NCBI GenBank assembly: GCA_913774625.1
Contig: CAJYHL010000017.1
Span: 47,755-111,754, forward strand
DNA length: 64,000 bases
DNA from: an uncultured Acidovorax sp.
GTDB lineage: Bacteria > Pseudomonadota > Gammaproteobacteria > Burkholderiales > Burkholderiaceae_C
Reading direction: 5' to 3'
Below the pieces are notes generated by a model. The model ran no database searches. It had not been told where the DNA came from and worked only from the letters and a program-made list of their open reading frames with translations. The position numbers and the translations under genes were made by a program. Positions 37,393-46,024 of the stretch are shown here, one piece after another. Numbering within the stretch: position 1 is the stretch's first letter; the number at the start of each line of letters is the position of its first letter.

Positions 37393-38175
37393 GTGCTCGA
37401 CTGGAATCCAGCGCTGTATCGCCGTTTCGAGGACGAGCGCACGCGCCCCGCTCAGGAATTGCTGGCACGCGTGCCGCATCCCGCGCCACGGCGCGTGGTG
37501 GACCTGGGGTGCGGGCCCGGCAATTCCACCGAACTGCTGGTGCAGCGCTATCCGCAGGCGCAGGTCACCGGCATCGACAATTCCGAAGCCATGCTGGCCA
37601 GCGCCCGGGAGCGCCTGCCGGCCGTGGCCTTCACCCTGGGCGACATCGCCCGCTGGGAGCCGGCGCCCGGCGCCGCACCCGACCTCATCTACGCCAACGC
37701 CGCCCTGCAATGGGTGGGCGGGCATGAAAGCCTCATTCCCCGGCTCTTCGACTGCCTCGCGCCCGGGGGCGTGCTGGCCATCCAGATGCCGGACAACCGG
37801 CAGGAGCCCACCCACCGCCTGATGCGCGAGGTGGCTGCCGACAGCCGCTGGAGCGACGCCATCGGCAACCCCGATGCCGTGCGCACCGAATTGCTCGGCA
37901 TCGGCGGCTACTACGACCTGCTGGCGACGCGCGCCGCTCATCTGGACGTGTGGCACACGGTCTATCAGCACGTCATGCCTTCGGCCGCCGCCATCGTCGA
38001 ATGGGTGCGCGCCACGGGGCTCAAGCCCTTCGTCGATCCCCTGGCCGAGCCGCTGCGCACAGCCTTCCTGGCCGAGTACGAACGGCGCGTGGATGCGGCC
38101 TATGCCGTGCGCGCCGACGGCCGCCGCCTGCTGGCCTTTCCGCGCCTCTTCATCGTGGCGCAGCGTCCCGCATGA
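37393..38175 (+). CDS. tam: Trans-aconitate 2-methyltransferase
   Basis: A 260-residue SAM-dependent methyltransferase that neutralises trans-aconitate, an isomer of the aconitase product that inhibits aconitase. The SAM motif VVDLGCGPGNSTELLVQRYP is near residue 35. The family-typical start LDWNPALYRRFEDERTRPAQELL, YANAALQWVGGH near 100, and the closing FPRLFIVAQ are present. The start codon is GTG at 37393. It lies 24 bases after mdh and overlaps the next gene by ATGA. Its place among mdh and acnB fits the assigned substrate. Confidence 0.92.
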   Translation: MLDWNPALYRRFEDERTRPAQELLARVPHPAPRRVVDLGCGPGNSTELLVQRYPQAQVTGIDNSEAMLASARERLPAVAFTLGDIARWEPAPGAAPDLIYANAALQWVGGHESLIPRLFDCLAPGGVLAIQMPDNRQEPTHRLMREVAADSRWSDAIGNPDAVRTELLGIGGYYDLLATRAAHLDVWHTVYQHVMPSAAAIVEWVRATGLKPFVDPLAEPLRTAFLAEYERRVDAAYAVRADGRRLLAFPRLFIVAQRPA

Positions 38176-39203
38176 CCGCTATCGCTTCTGCGGCCTCCGC
38201 CGCCTTCGTCCACCCGGCGCAGGCCCTGCTCGGAGCCCAGGCCGGCGCCGTGGTGCTGCCGGTCTGCGACCACTACAGCGGCGTGGAGGCGCGCATGCGC
38301 AAGAGCCTGGCCCTGCAGTCCGAGATGACGGCCGAGTTCGGCCATTGCGTGTTCGACGTCACGCTGGATTGCGAGGACGGCGCCCCGGTCGGCCAGGAGC
38401 GCGCCCATGCCGAGCTGGTGGCTGCGCTGGCGCGCGATGCCGCTGCCGGCGCGCGCGTGGCGGCCCGGGTGCATACCGTGGACCATCCGGCCTTCGCGGA
38501 CGACATGGCCATCATCGCGGGCGAGGCCGGCCATCGCCTCTGCCACATCATGGTCCCGAAGGTGGAGTCGGTGGACGACGTGCTGCAGGCCGAACGGGCC
38601 CTGCTGGCGGCCGGCGCCGGGCATCTGCCGCTGCATGTGCTCATCGAATCGCCCGCCGCGGTGCAGCGCGCCTTCGACATCGCCGCGCATCCGCGCGTGC
38701 AGAGCCTGAGCTTCGGCCTCATGGATTTCGTCTCCGCCCACGGCGGTGCCATTCCCGCCGCCGGCATGAGCGTGGCGGGGCAGTTCTCGCATCCGCTGGT
38801 GGTGCGCGCCAAGCTCGAGATCGCCGCCGCCTGCCATGCCCACGGCAAGGTTCCGTCGCATTGCGTGGTCACCGAATTCGGCGATGCCGCCGCGCTGGAG
38901 GCTGCTGCCGGCCGGGCTGCGCGAGAATTCGGTTTCACCCGGATGTGGAGCATCCATCCCGGGCAGATCCGGCCCATCCTGGCAGCGTTCGCGCCGCAGG
39001 GCGACGAAATCGTGCAGGCCGCCCGGATCATTTCTGCCGCCCTAGAGGCTGACTGGGCTCCGGTCAGCGTGGAGGGCGTATTGCACGATCGCGCCAGCTA
39101 CCGCTATTTCTGGCAGGTGCTGGCGCGTGCTCACCAGACCGGCCGAGCGTTGCCCGAGACGGCGCAGGCCTGGTTTTCCGGCTCGGCCGAGCCACCGCCC
39201 TGA
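38172..39203 (+). CDS. CoA ester lyase-like protein (HpcH/HpaI aldolase/citrate lyase family)
   Basis: A 343-residue protein of the citrate lyase beta / malyl-CoA lyase fold. Metal and substrate segments are visible: FDVTLDCEDGAPVGQE near residue 60, IMVPKVESVDDV near 127, HVLIESPAAVQRAFDI near 155, and SLSFGLMDFVSAHGG near 180. It probably cleaves or forms a C-C bond in a CoA ester or hydroxy acid, with Mg2+. It overlaps the tam stop as ATGA, so the two are cotranslated. No citrate lyase alpha or gamma gene is nearby, so it is not part of a classical citrate lyase. Confidence 0.88.
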   Translation: MTAIASAASAAFVHPAQALLGAQAGAVVLPVCDHYSGVEARMRKSLALQSEMTAEFGHCVFDVTLDCEDGAPVGQERAHAELVAALARDAAAGARVAARVHTVDHPAFADDMAIIAGEAGHRLCHIMVPKVESVDDVLQAERALLAAGAGHLPLHVLIESPAAVQRAFDIAAHPRVQSLSFGLMDFVSAHGGAIPAAGMSVAGQFSHPLVVRAKLEIAAACHAHGKVPSHCVVTEFGDAAALEAAAGRAAREFGFTRMWSIHPGQIRPILAAFAPQGDEIVQAARIISAALEADWAPVSVEGVLHDRASYRYFWQVLARAHQTGRALPETAQAWFSGSAEPPP

Positions 39204-39270
39204 GCGCCATCGGCCTGGCCGCCTGTCCCTTTCCCGTACCGAACCGTTCCCCGAGTAGGAGCTACTTTCC

Positions 39271-39942
39271 ATGAAGTCCTTGATCGCCTCCGCCCTGATG
39301 GTGCTGGCCCCCGCACTGGCCCTGGCGCAAGCCTCCGACGCTGCCAAACCCGCTTCCAAGACCGCCGCGACCAAGCCTGCCGCATCCAAGACGGCCGTCA
39401 AGCACAAGGAAGCCGCCGCGACCAAGAAGTCGGCCGCCGCCAAGGCGCCGGCTTCTTCGCACAAGGCCCATGTCGCCAAGGCCACCAGCAGCCGCACCCA
39501 GCTCAAGAGCGCAGCCAACCAGGTCGCATCCGGCCTCGTCGCTGCCGAGGCCGCGCTCTCGCCCGCGGAGCTGGCCATTGCCGACCGCGTCTATACCGGC
39601 CACATCGCCTGCGAACTGGGCGCCTCCGTGAACATCCAGCGCGACCCCGCATCGCCCGGCCGCTTCAACCTGGAAGGCAAGGGCTATAAGTACCGCATGA
39701 CTCCCGTGGCCACCAGCACGGGCGCAGTGCGCCTGGAAGACCAGGCGGGCGGCGCGGTCTGGCTGCAGATTGCCAACAAGTCGATGCTGATGAACCAGAA
39801 GGCCGGCCAGCGCCTGGCCGACGACTGCATGAGCCCCGAGCAGCTGGTGGTCGCGCAGAACCTCAAGACCCATCCGCAGGCCAGCCTGCTGGACACGCCC
39901 GCTCCTGCGGCGGCGCCCGCGCAGCCCGCAGCTGCCAAGTAA
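39271..39942 (+). CDS. Secreted Lys/Ala-rich protein of unknown function
   Basis: A 223-residue protein with a Sec signal peptide ([21 protein letters not shown], cleavage after residue 20). Residues 25-80 are a low-complexity stretch of Lys, Ala, Thr and Ser, probably disordered and histone-like in composition. Residues about 95-200 form a compact domain ([23 protein letters not shown], then [23 protein letters not shown] and two Cys that could form a disulfide), followed by an Ala/Pro tail. Likely periplasmic. It lies 67 bases after the lyase and 94 before acnB. I do not recognise a characterised family. Confidence 0.8.
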   Translation: MKSLIASALMVLAPALALAQASDAAKPASKTAATKPAASKTAVKHKEAAATKKSAAAKAPASSHKAHVAKATSSRTQLKSAANQVASGLVAAEAALSPAELAIADRVYTGHIACELGASVNIQRDPASPGRFNLEGKGYKYRMTPVATSTGAVRLEDQAGGAVWLQIANKSMLMNQKAGQRLADDCMSPEQLVVAQNLKTHPQASLLDTPAPAAAPAQPAAAK

Positions 39943-40036
39943 CTCCTCATGCGAGTGGCAGGCGGCGCCGGTCCCTTGCCGGCGGCCGCTTGCGGCCCCA
40001 CCTGAAATCAGAAACCTAGACCCACTGGAGAAGAAA

Positions 40037-42628
40037 ATGTTGAAAGCCTATCGCGACCATGTGGCGGAACGCGCCGCACTGGGCATTCCGCCGCTGCCGC
40101 TCGACGCCAAGCAGGTGGCCGAGCTGATCGAACTGATCAAGAACCCGCCGGCCGGCGAAGAGGCTTTCCTCATCGAACTGCTGACCCACCGCGTGCCCCC
40201 GGGCGTGGACGACGCCGCCAAGGTCAAGGCCAGCTTCCTGGCGGCCGTGGCCCATGGCGACGTGAAGGTCGGCCTGATCTCCAAGGCACAGGCCACCGAA
40301 CTGCTGGGCACCATGGTGGGCGGCTACAACGTCCATCCCCTGATCGAGTTGCTGGACGACGCGGAAGTGGCGGGCGTGGCCGCCGAAGCGCTGAAGAAGA
40401 CGCTGCTGATGTTCGACTTCTTCAACGATGTGGCCGAGAAGGCCAAGGCCGGCAATGCCAAGGCCAAGGAAGTGATGCAGTCCTGGGCCGATGCCGAGTG
40501 GTTCACCAGCCGCCCCGAAGTCGAGAAGAAGATCACCGTCACCGTCTTCAAGGTGCCCGGCGAGACCAACACCGACGACCTCTCGCCGGCGCCCGATGCG
40601 TGGAGCCGCCCGGACATCCCGCTGCACTACCTCGCCATGCTGAAGAACACCCGCCCCGACGCGGCCTTCAAGCCCGAGGAAGACGGCAAGCGCGGCCCGA
40701 TGCAGTTCATCGAGGACCTGAAGAAGAAGGGCCATATCGTGGCCTACGTGGGCGACGTGGTGGGCACGGGCTCTTCGCGCAAGTCGGCTACCAACAGCGT
40801 GATCTGGGCCACGGGCGCTGACATCCCGTTCGTGCCGAACAAGCGCTTCGGCGGCGTCACGCTGGGCGGCAAGATTGCCCCCATCTTCTTCAACACGCAG
40901 GAAGATTCCGGTTCGCTGCCGATCGAGGTCGATGTCTCCAAGCTGGAGATGGGCGACGTGATCGACGTGCTGCCCTATGACGGCAAGCTGCTGAAGAACG
41001 GCGAGACCGTGGCCGAATTCCAGCTCAAGAGCGACGTGCTGCTGGACGAAGTGCGTGCCGGCGGCCGTATCAACCTGATCATCGGCCGCTCGCTGACCGC
41101 CAAGGCCCGCGAATTCCTGGGCCTGCCGGCCTCTACCGCCTTCCGCCTGCCCCAGGCGCCTGCGGAAACCAAGGCCGGCTTCACGCTGGCGCAGAAGATG
41201 GTCGGCCGCGCCGTCGGCCTGCCGGAAGGCCAGGGCGTGCGCCCGGGCACCTACTGCGAGCCCAAGATGACCACCGTGGGCAGCCAGGACACCACCGGCC
41301 CCATGACCCGCGACGAGCTGAAGGACCTGGCCTGCCTGGGCTTCTCGGCCGACATGGTGATGCAGTCGTTCTGCCACACGGCCGCCTACCCGAAGCCCGT
41401 GGACGTGAAGACGCACCGCGAGCTGCCGGCCTTCATCAGCAACCGCGGCGGCGTGGCCCTGCGTCCCGGCGATGGCGTGATCCACAGCTGGCTGAACCGC
41501 CTGCTGCTGCCCGACACCGTCGGCACCGGCGGCGACTCGCACACGCGCTTCCCGATCGGCATCTCGTTCCCCGCCGGCTCCGGCCTCGTGGCCTTCGGCG
41601 CCGCCACCGGCGTGATGCCGCTGGACATGCCCGAATCCGTGCTGGTGCGCTTCAAGGGCGAACTGCAGCCCGGCGTGACGCTGCGCGACCTGGTGCACGC
41701 CATTCCGCTCTACGCCATCAAGCAGGGCCTGCTGACGGTGGCCAAGGCCGGCAAGAAGAACATCTTCTCCGGCAAGATCCTCGAAATCGAAGGCCTGCCG
41801 GACCTGAAGGTGGAGCAGGCCTTCGAGCTGTCCGACGCCTCCGCCGAGCGCTCGGCCGCCGGCTGCACCATCAAGCTCAACCCCGAGCCGATCAAGGAAT
41901 ACCTCACCAGCAACGTCGTGCTGATGAAGAACATGATCGCCGACGGCTATGCCGACGCGCGCACCCTCAAGCGCCGCATCGAGAAGGTCGAAGCCTGGCT
42001 GGCCAAGCCCGAGCTGCTGGAGGCCGACAAGGACGCCGAATACGCCGCCGTGATCGAGATCGACCTGGCCGACATCACCGAGCCCATCGTCTGCTGCCCG
42101 AACGATCCGGACGACGCCAAGTTCCTCTCGGAAGTGGCCGGCACCAAGATCGACGAAGCCTTCATCGGCTCGTGCATGACCAACATCGGCCACTTCCGCG
42201 CAGCCGCCAAGCTGCTGGGCGGCCAGCGCGACATTCCCGTCAAGCTGTGGGTCGCACCGCCGACCAAGATGGACGAGAGCGAGCTGATCAAGGAAGGCCA
42301 CTACGCCGCCTTCGGCACGGCCGGTGCCCGCACCGAAATGCCGGGCTGCTCGCTGTGCATGGGCAACCAGGCGCAGGTGCGCGAAGGCGCGACGGTGATC
42401 TCCACCTCGACCCGCAACTTCCCCAACCGTCTGGGCAAGAACACCAACGTGTTCCTGGGCTCGGCCGAGCTGGCCGCCATCGCCTCGCGCATCGGCAAGC
42501 TGCCCACCAAGGAGGAATACCTCAAGGAAATGGGCGTGATCGATGCCGACAAGGCCAGCGTCTATCGCTACATGAACTTCGACCAGATCGAGGAATACGC
42601 GGACGCCGCCAAGTCCGTGGCCGCCTGA
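40037..42628 (+). CDS. acnB: Aconitate hydratase B
   Basis: An 863-residue bifunctional aconitate hydratase / 2-methylisocitrate dehydratase. The N-terminal HEAT-like domain unique to AcnB ([22 protein letters not shown]) is present. It is followed by the swivel domain ([14 protein letters not shown] near residue 240), then the catalytic domain with the 4Fe-4S Cys ligands in [15 protein letters not shown] near 710 and [15 protein letters not shown] near 770. [19 protein letters not shown] is also conserved. Length matches. A strong terminator follows at 42676. Its neighbours mdh and tam fit a TCA-cycle set. Confidence 0.97.
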   Translation: MLKAYRDHVAERAALGIPPLPLDAKQVAELIELIKNPPAGEEAFLIELLTHRVPPGVDDAAKVKASFLAAVAHGDVKVGLISKAQATELLGTMVGGYNVHPLIELLDDAEVAGVAAEALKKTLLMFDFFNDVAEKAKAGNAKAKEVMQSWADAEWFTSRPEVEKKITVTVFKVPGETNTDDLSPAPDAWSRPDIPLHYLAMLKNTRPDAAFKPEEDGKRGPMQFIEDLKKKGHIVAYVGDVVGTGSSRKSATNSVIWATGADIPFVPNKRFGGVTLGGKIAPIFFNTQEDSGSLPIEVDVSKLEMGDVIDVLPYDGKLLKNGETVAEFQLKSDVLLDEVRAGGRINLIIGRSLTAKAREFLGLPASTAFRLPQAPAETKAGFTLAQKMVGRAVGLPEGQGVRPGTYCEPKMTTVGSQDTTGPMTRDELKDLACLGFSADMVMQSFCHTAAYPKPVDVKTHRELPAFISNRGGVALRPGDGVIHSWLNRLLLPDTVGTGGDSHTRFPIGISFPAGSGLVAFGAATGVMPLDMPESVLVRFKGELQPGVTLRDLVHAIPLYAIKQGLLTVAKAGKKNIFSGKILEIEGLPDLKVEQAFELSDASAERSAAGCTIKLNPEPIKEYLTSNVVLMKNMIADGYADARTLKRRIEKVEAWLAKPELLEADKDAEYAAVIEIDLADITEPIVCCPNDPDDAKFLSEVAGTKIDEAFIGSCMTNIGHFRAAAKLLGGQRDIPVKLWVAPPTKMDESELIKEGHYAAFGTAGARTEMPGCSLCMGNQAQVREGATVISTSTRNFPNRLGKNTNVFLGSAELAAIASRIGKLPTKEEYLKEMGVIDADKASVYRYMNFDQIEEYADAAKSVAA

Positions 42629-42675
42629 AGGACTGCAGCAGCTCCCCAGGGGCTGCGCCGGCCTGACTGAACGAG

Positions 42676-42710
42676 ACCCCGGGGAGGAAGCTCCCCGGGG
42701 TTTTGTTTTT
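42676..42710 (+). terminator. Terminator of acnB
   Basis: Stem CCCCGGGGAG (42677-42686), loop GAAG, stem CTCCCCGGGG (42691-42700), followed by TTTTGTTTTTT. Lies 48 bases after the acnB stop. Confidence 0.93.
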
Positions 42711-42777
42711 TGCAGGGCGGAACGTTCCGGCTGCGCAGACATCCCAATCGACAAGAACCACGACAACACGCACCGCG

Positions 42778-43767
42778 ATGTTCAAATCCTTCTTTCTTTC
42801 CCGCCGCTGGTGGCCCTGGTCCATCGCCGGCACGGTGCTCATCCTGCTGACCACCTGGTACCGCGTCGAACTCGACGTGCAGATCAACGACTGGTTCGGC
42901 AGCTTCTACGACCTGATCCAGACCTCGCTGGCCAAGCCCGGCAGCATCACGGCGGCGCAGTACTGGAGCCAGCTCGCGACCTTTCTGCGCATCGCCATGA
43001 TCTACGTGACCACGGCGGTGCTGGTGGACTTCTTCAGCAAGCACTACATCTTCCGCTGGCGCCAGGCCCTGAACGAGCATTACATGGCCGTCTGGCCCCG
43101 GCTGCGGCACATCGAAGGCGCGGCCCAGCGGGTGCAGGAAGACACCATGCGTTTCGCCAGCACCATGGAGGGCCTGGGCCTGACCTTCCTGCGCAGCCTG
43201 ATGACGCTGGCGGCCTTCCTGCCGGTGCTGTGGGTGCTCTCGGACAAGGTGGCCGAGCTGCCGCTGATCGGCGCCGTGCCGCATTCGCTGGTCTGGGTGG
43301 CGCTGCTGTGGTCGCTGGGCGGCACGCTGGTTCTGGCGGTGGTGGGCGTGAAGCTGCCTGGTCTGGAGTTCCAGAACCAGCGCGTGGAGGCCGCCTACCG
43401 CAAGGAGCTGGTGCTGGGCGAGGACGACCACGCGCGCGCCTCGCCGCCCACGGCCGCCGCGCTGTTCGCTCAGGTGCGGCACAACTACTTCCGGCTGTTC
43501 TTCAACTACCTGTATTTCGACGTGGTGAAGTGGTCGTACCTGCAGGGCAGCGTGCTGGTGTCGCTGGTGGCCATGGGACCGACCCTGATCGCGGGCGTCA
43601 TCACGCTGGGCGTGATGCAGCAGATCTCGCGGGCTTTCGACAAGGTGATGGATTCCTTCCAGTTCCTGGTGCAGAACTGGAGCACGGTGGTCGAGCAGAT
43701 CTCCATCTACAAGCGGCTGCGCGCCTTCGAGCGGCAGATGCTGGCGGACCAGCCCATTGAGGCCTGA
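42778..43767 (+). CDS. sbmA: SbmA/BacA-family peptide transporter, short form
   Basis: A 329-residue inner membrane protein related to SbmA/BacA, proton-driven importers of antimicrobial peptides and other cargo. The family core is highly conserved: LRHIEGAAQRVQEDTMRFAST near residue 105-125, VGVKLPGLEFQNQRVEAAYRKE near 195-218, and WSTVVEQISIYKRLRAFE near the end. E. coli SbmA, as I recall it, has about 406 residues and also starts MFKSFF. Here MFKSFF is followed almost directly by the segment that lies near residue 85 in E. coli, so the first membrane helix and the following loop are missing. ATG at 42778; no better upstream start is visible. It probably acts as a homodimer. Upstream is the acnB terminator, so it has its own promoter. 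Confidence 0.9.
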   Translation: MFKSFFLSRRWWPWSIAGTVLILLTTWYRVELDVQINDWFGSFYDLIQTSLAKPGSITAAQYWSQLATFLRIAMIYVTTAVLVDFFSKHYIFRWRQALNEHYMAVWPRLRHIEGAAQRVQEDTMRFASTMEGLGLTFLRSLMTLAAFLPVLWVLSDKVAELPLIGAVPHSLVWVALLWSLGGTLVLAVVGVKLPGLEFQNQRVEAAYRKELVLGEDDHARASPPTAAALFAQVRHNYFRLFFNYLYFDVVKWSYLQGSVLVSLVAMGPTLIAGVITLGVMQQISRAFDKVMDSFQFLVQNWSTVVEQISIYKRLRAFERQMLADQPIEA

Positions 43768-43798
43768 GAACCGCTGATGGAGCCGGTTTTCTGCTCCG

Positions 43799-43857
43799 TT
43801 GCTGTTTCCTTGATAGCTGAGGGGGGCGCTGTAAGCGCTGCAGCGCCCCTGCTCAGG
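43799..43857. repeat. Interspersed palindromic repeat, copy 2
   Basis: Leader TTGCTGTTTCCTTGATAGCTGA, then a hairpin with arms GGGGCGCT (43823-43830) and AGCGCCCC (43842-43849) enclosing AAGCGCTGC. It matches the copy at 16352-16403 in leader and core. It lies 32 bases after sbmA and could also end its transcript, though there is no T run. Confidence 0.65.
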
Positions 43858-43942
43858 AAAGAAAGACGCGTCCGGCGCGCGCCGGCAGCGCGGCGGAGTA
43901 GAGTGCGGTGACTGCCCGGCCCGGCCCGGGCCGCTCCCTTGC

Positions 43943-45025
43943 ATGACCGCATCGCCGCACCGCTTGACCACCATGATGCCTGCCTCCTCCTCGGATTCGC
44001 CTTCCCCTGCCGCGCCGGCCAGCGCCCAGCCAGAAGCCTGGCAGGCTGCTTTTGCCGTGTACTGCAACGGCGGCTTGCCGCAGGCCGGGCTGTCTCTGAC
44101 CTCCCTGCAGGTCGAGGCCGCCGCCGGCGCCGCAACGACGGCGCTGCTGCAGATGCCCGCGCCGCTCCCGGTGGAAGCAGGCTCTGCCGCTCAGGCCCAG
44201 CCTTTCGTGCCCGGTGCCCAGGTCCGCATCGATCTGGGCCGCGGGACTGAGCTGGCCACGGTCTTCGATGGCCGCGTGGTGCGCCAGCGCCTGACGGTCG
44301 GCGAAGACGGCCGGTCACGGCTGTCCATCGAGTGCCGGCAGCAGGGCGTCTGCGACGCCCCGGCGGGCGGGGACGCTCCGGCGGTTGCGGCGCTGACGCT
44401 GGGCTACGGCTCGAATCTGTACGCATTCGACGGCAGCATCGACGATGCGGGCGCAGGCCCTGCCGGGCAGGCCCGTTTCCCGGGCACGGCCACCGCTGCC
44501 GTGGGGGCCTGGATCGCGCTGCAGGACCTGGGCGCACCTTTCGACGGCCTGCATCGTCTGGTGCGTGTGCGCCATCTGCTGGCCGAGGGCGAATGGTTCA
44601 CCGAAGCGGCCTTCGGGCCGCCGCCGGCCAGTGCCGAGCAGTGGGTGGCGCCGGGCGGCCAGCGCATCGCCTGCGATGCCTCGGGCCGCGTGCTGGCCAT
44701 CGCCACGCCTGCCGGCCTGAGCCTGGTGCTGAGCGACGAGGAGCGCTCCGTCGTCTTGCGGGATGGCAGTGGCAACCGGGTGGAGCTCGTGCCGGCAGGC
44801 ATCCAGTTGTCCAGCGAAGGCGATATCGCGCTGAAGGCCCGCGGGCAGGTCCGTATCGATGCCGGCAGCGACGCCACGCTGCAGTCCCCGACATCCATCC
44901 AGCTGCGCAGTCTGGACATCCTGTGCCAGGCGTCCATCGGGTTCAAGGCCCAGGGCAGCGCCACGGCCGAGCTGTCGGCCTCCGGGCAGACGACGGTCAA
45001 GGGCGCGATCGTGATGATCAACTGA
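43943..45025 (+). CDS. Compact Vgr-like spike protein
   Basis: A 360-residue protein resembling the spike (Vgr/gpD-like) of contractile injection systems. Residues about 30-135 match the first part of the D domain (PFVPGAQVRIDLGRGTE, TVFDGRVVRQRL, SRLSIECRQQG). Residues about 150-215 match its last part (LTLGYGSNLYAFDGSIDDAG, ARFPGTATAAVGAWIALQDL, HRLVRVRHLLAEGEWFTEAAFG). The central D region and the OB-fold (gp5 N-terminal) part usual in Vgr are missing. Residues about 240-360 form the repetitive beta-prism tip, ending AELSASGQTTVKGAIVMIN. A PAAR gene follows after 16 bases. Starts at 43973 or 43976 are possible. No other tail, sheath or T6SS gene is in the window, so it is an orphan. Confidence 0.75.
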   Translation: MTASPHRLTTMMPASSSDSPSPAAPASAQPEAWQAAFAVYCNGGLPQAGLSLTSLQVEAAAGAATTALLQMPAPLPVEAGSAAQAQPFVPGAQVRIDLGRGTELATVFDGRVVRQRLTVGEDGRSRLSIECRQQGVCDAPAGGDAPAVAALTLGYGSNLYAFDGSIDDAGAGPAGQARFPGTATAAVGAWIALQDLGAPFDGLHRLVRVRHLLAEGEWFTEAAFGPPPASAEQWVAPGGQRIACDASGRVLAIATPAGLSLVLSDEERSVVLRDGSGNRVELVPAGIQLSSEGDIALKARGQVRIDAGSDATLQSPTSIQLRSLDILCQASIGFKAQGSATAELSASGQTTVKGAIVMIN

Positions 45026-45041
45026 ACCGGGGAGCCGCGAG

Positions 45042-45341
45042 ATGCCACCTGCCGCACGCATGACCGATATGCATGTCTGCCCGCTGCATACGCCCGGCGT
45101 GCCGCCCATCCCCCATGTGGGCGGGCCCATCGTCGGCCCGGGTGTTCCGACCGTGCTCATCGGCAAGCTGCCTGCCGCGGTGGTGGGGGACGTCTGCGTC
45201 TGCGTGGGGCCGCCCGATGCCATCGTGAAGGGCTCGTCCACGGTCATGATCGGCGGCAAGCCGGCTGCGCGCATGGGCGATACCTGTGCGCATGGCGGCA
45301 GCATCGTGCTCGGCTTGCCGACCGTGCTGATCGGCGGCTAG
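45042..45341 (+). CDS. PAAR-domain spike tip protein
   Basis: A 99-residue protein consisting of a single PAAR domain: MPPAARMTDMHVCPLHTPG at the start, repeated GGP/VGP turns, AVVGDVCVCVGPPDAIVKGS, and the closing MIGGKPAARMGDTCAHGGSIVLG. Cys and His residues (for example in MHVCPLH, and CAHGG) fit the zinc site that sharpens the cone. PAAR proteins cap the Vgr tip and may carry cargo. A purine-rich GGGGAG precedes the ATG. It follows the Vgr-like gene by 16 bases. No effector domain is attached. Confidence 0.93.
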   Translation: MPPAARMTDMHVCPLHTPGVPPIPHVGGPIVGPGVPTVLIGKLPAAVVGDVCVCVGPPDAIVKGSSTVMIGGKPAARMGDTCAHGGSIVLGLPTVLIGG

Positions 45342-45478
45342 ACCGCGCGGCGGCAAAGGGCCTGGTTGATGAGCCCAATCCCGTTCTGGCCCTCCTGAAA
45401 CCGGGGCGGGTTGCTATCGATTCCGATGCAAGCCGGGCAAGGGCGCTTTCCGTGGCCGGTTTGACTTCCGCCCGGCGC

Positions 45479-46024
45479 TCAGTTGACCTGGCGCTTCTCC
45501 AGCTTGCGGGTCAGCGTGCGGCGGTGCATGCCCAGGCGCCGTGCGGCCTCGGAGATGTTGAAGCCGGTTTCGGCCAGCACCTCATGGATGCGTTCCCACT
45601 CCAGCGTCTTGATGGAGCTGGAGCGGTTGGTCAGCTCGACGTCGGCATTGCCTTCGGTCTGGCCGAAGGCGGCCTCGATGTCGTCGGTGTTCGACGGCTT
45701 GGCCAGGTAATGGCAGGCGCCCAGCTTCACGGCTTCCACGGCGGTGGCGATGCTGGCGAAGCCGGTCAGCACCACGATCAGCATGTCCTCGTCGTGGGCG
45801 TGGAGCTTCTGCACGCAGGCCAGGCCCGATGCCTCGCCCTTGAGCTTCAGGTCCACCACGGCATAGCCGGGGCGGTGGCGGGCCAGCACCTCGTCCAGGC
45901 TGCCCAGGCTGTCGGCCTGCAGCACGCGATAGCCGCGCCGCTCGAAGGAGCGGGCAAGCGTGCGCGCGAAGGCATCGTCGTCTTCGACGATGAGCAGCAG
46001 GCGGTCGGTGTCAGTGGCTTCCAT
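45479..46024 (-). CDS. regA: Response regulator, RegA/PrrA type
   Basis: A 181-residue regulator. Residues about 8-120 form a REC domain (LLLIVEDDDAFARTLARSF, phospho-acceptor Asp in YAVVDLKLKGEASGL near residue 57, Lys in YLAKPSNTDD). The C-terminal Fis-type helix-turn-helix reads FNISEAARRLGMHRRTLTRKLEKR, very close to the strongly conserved RegA DNA-binding segment. It overlaps the end of regB by 14 bases. RegA-type regulators control respiration, carbon and nitrogen fixation genes according to redox state. It is last in the cyo-surf1-regBA run. Confidence 0.92.
   Translation of the reverse strand: MEATDTDRLLLIVEDDDAFARTLARSFERRGYRVLQADSLGSLDEVLARHRPGYAVVDLKLKGEASGLACVQKLHAHDEDMLIVVLTGFASIATAVEAVKLGACHYLAKPSNTDDIEAAFGQTEGNADVELTNRSSSIKTLEWERIHEVLAETGFNISEAARRLGMHRRTLTRKLEKRQVN

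Noticed and set aside
38172..39203. Classical citrate lyase beta subunit
   Set aside because: No alpha, gamma, ligase or holo-ACP genes nearby, and it sits with tam rather than a cit operon.
43943..45341. Part of a full T6SS cluster
   Set aside because: No sheath, Hcp, ClpV, baseplate or membrane-complex genes occur in the window; neighbours are sbmA and regA.
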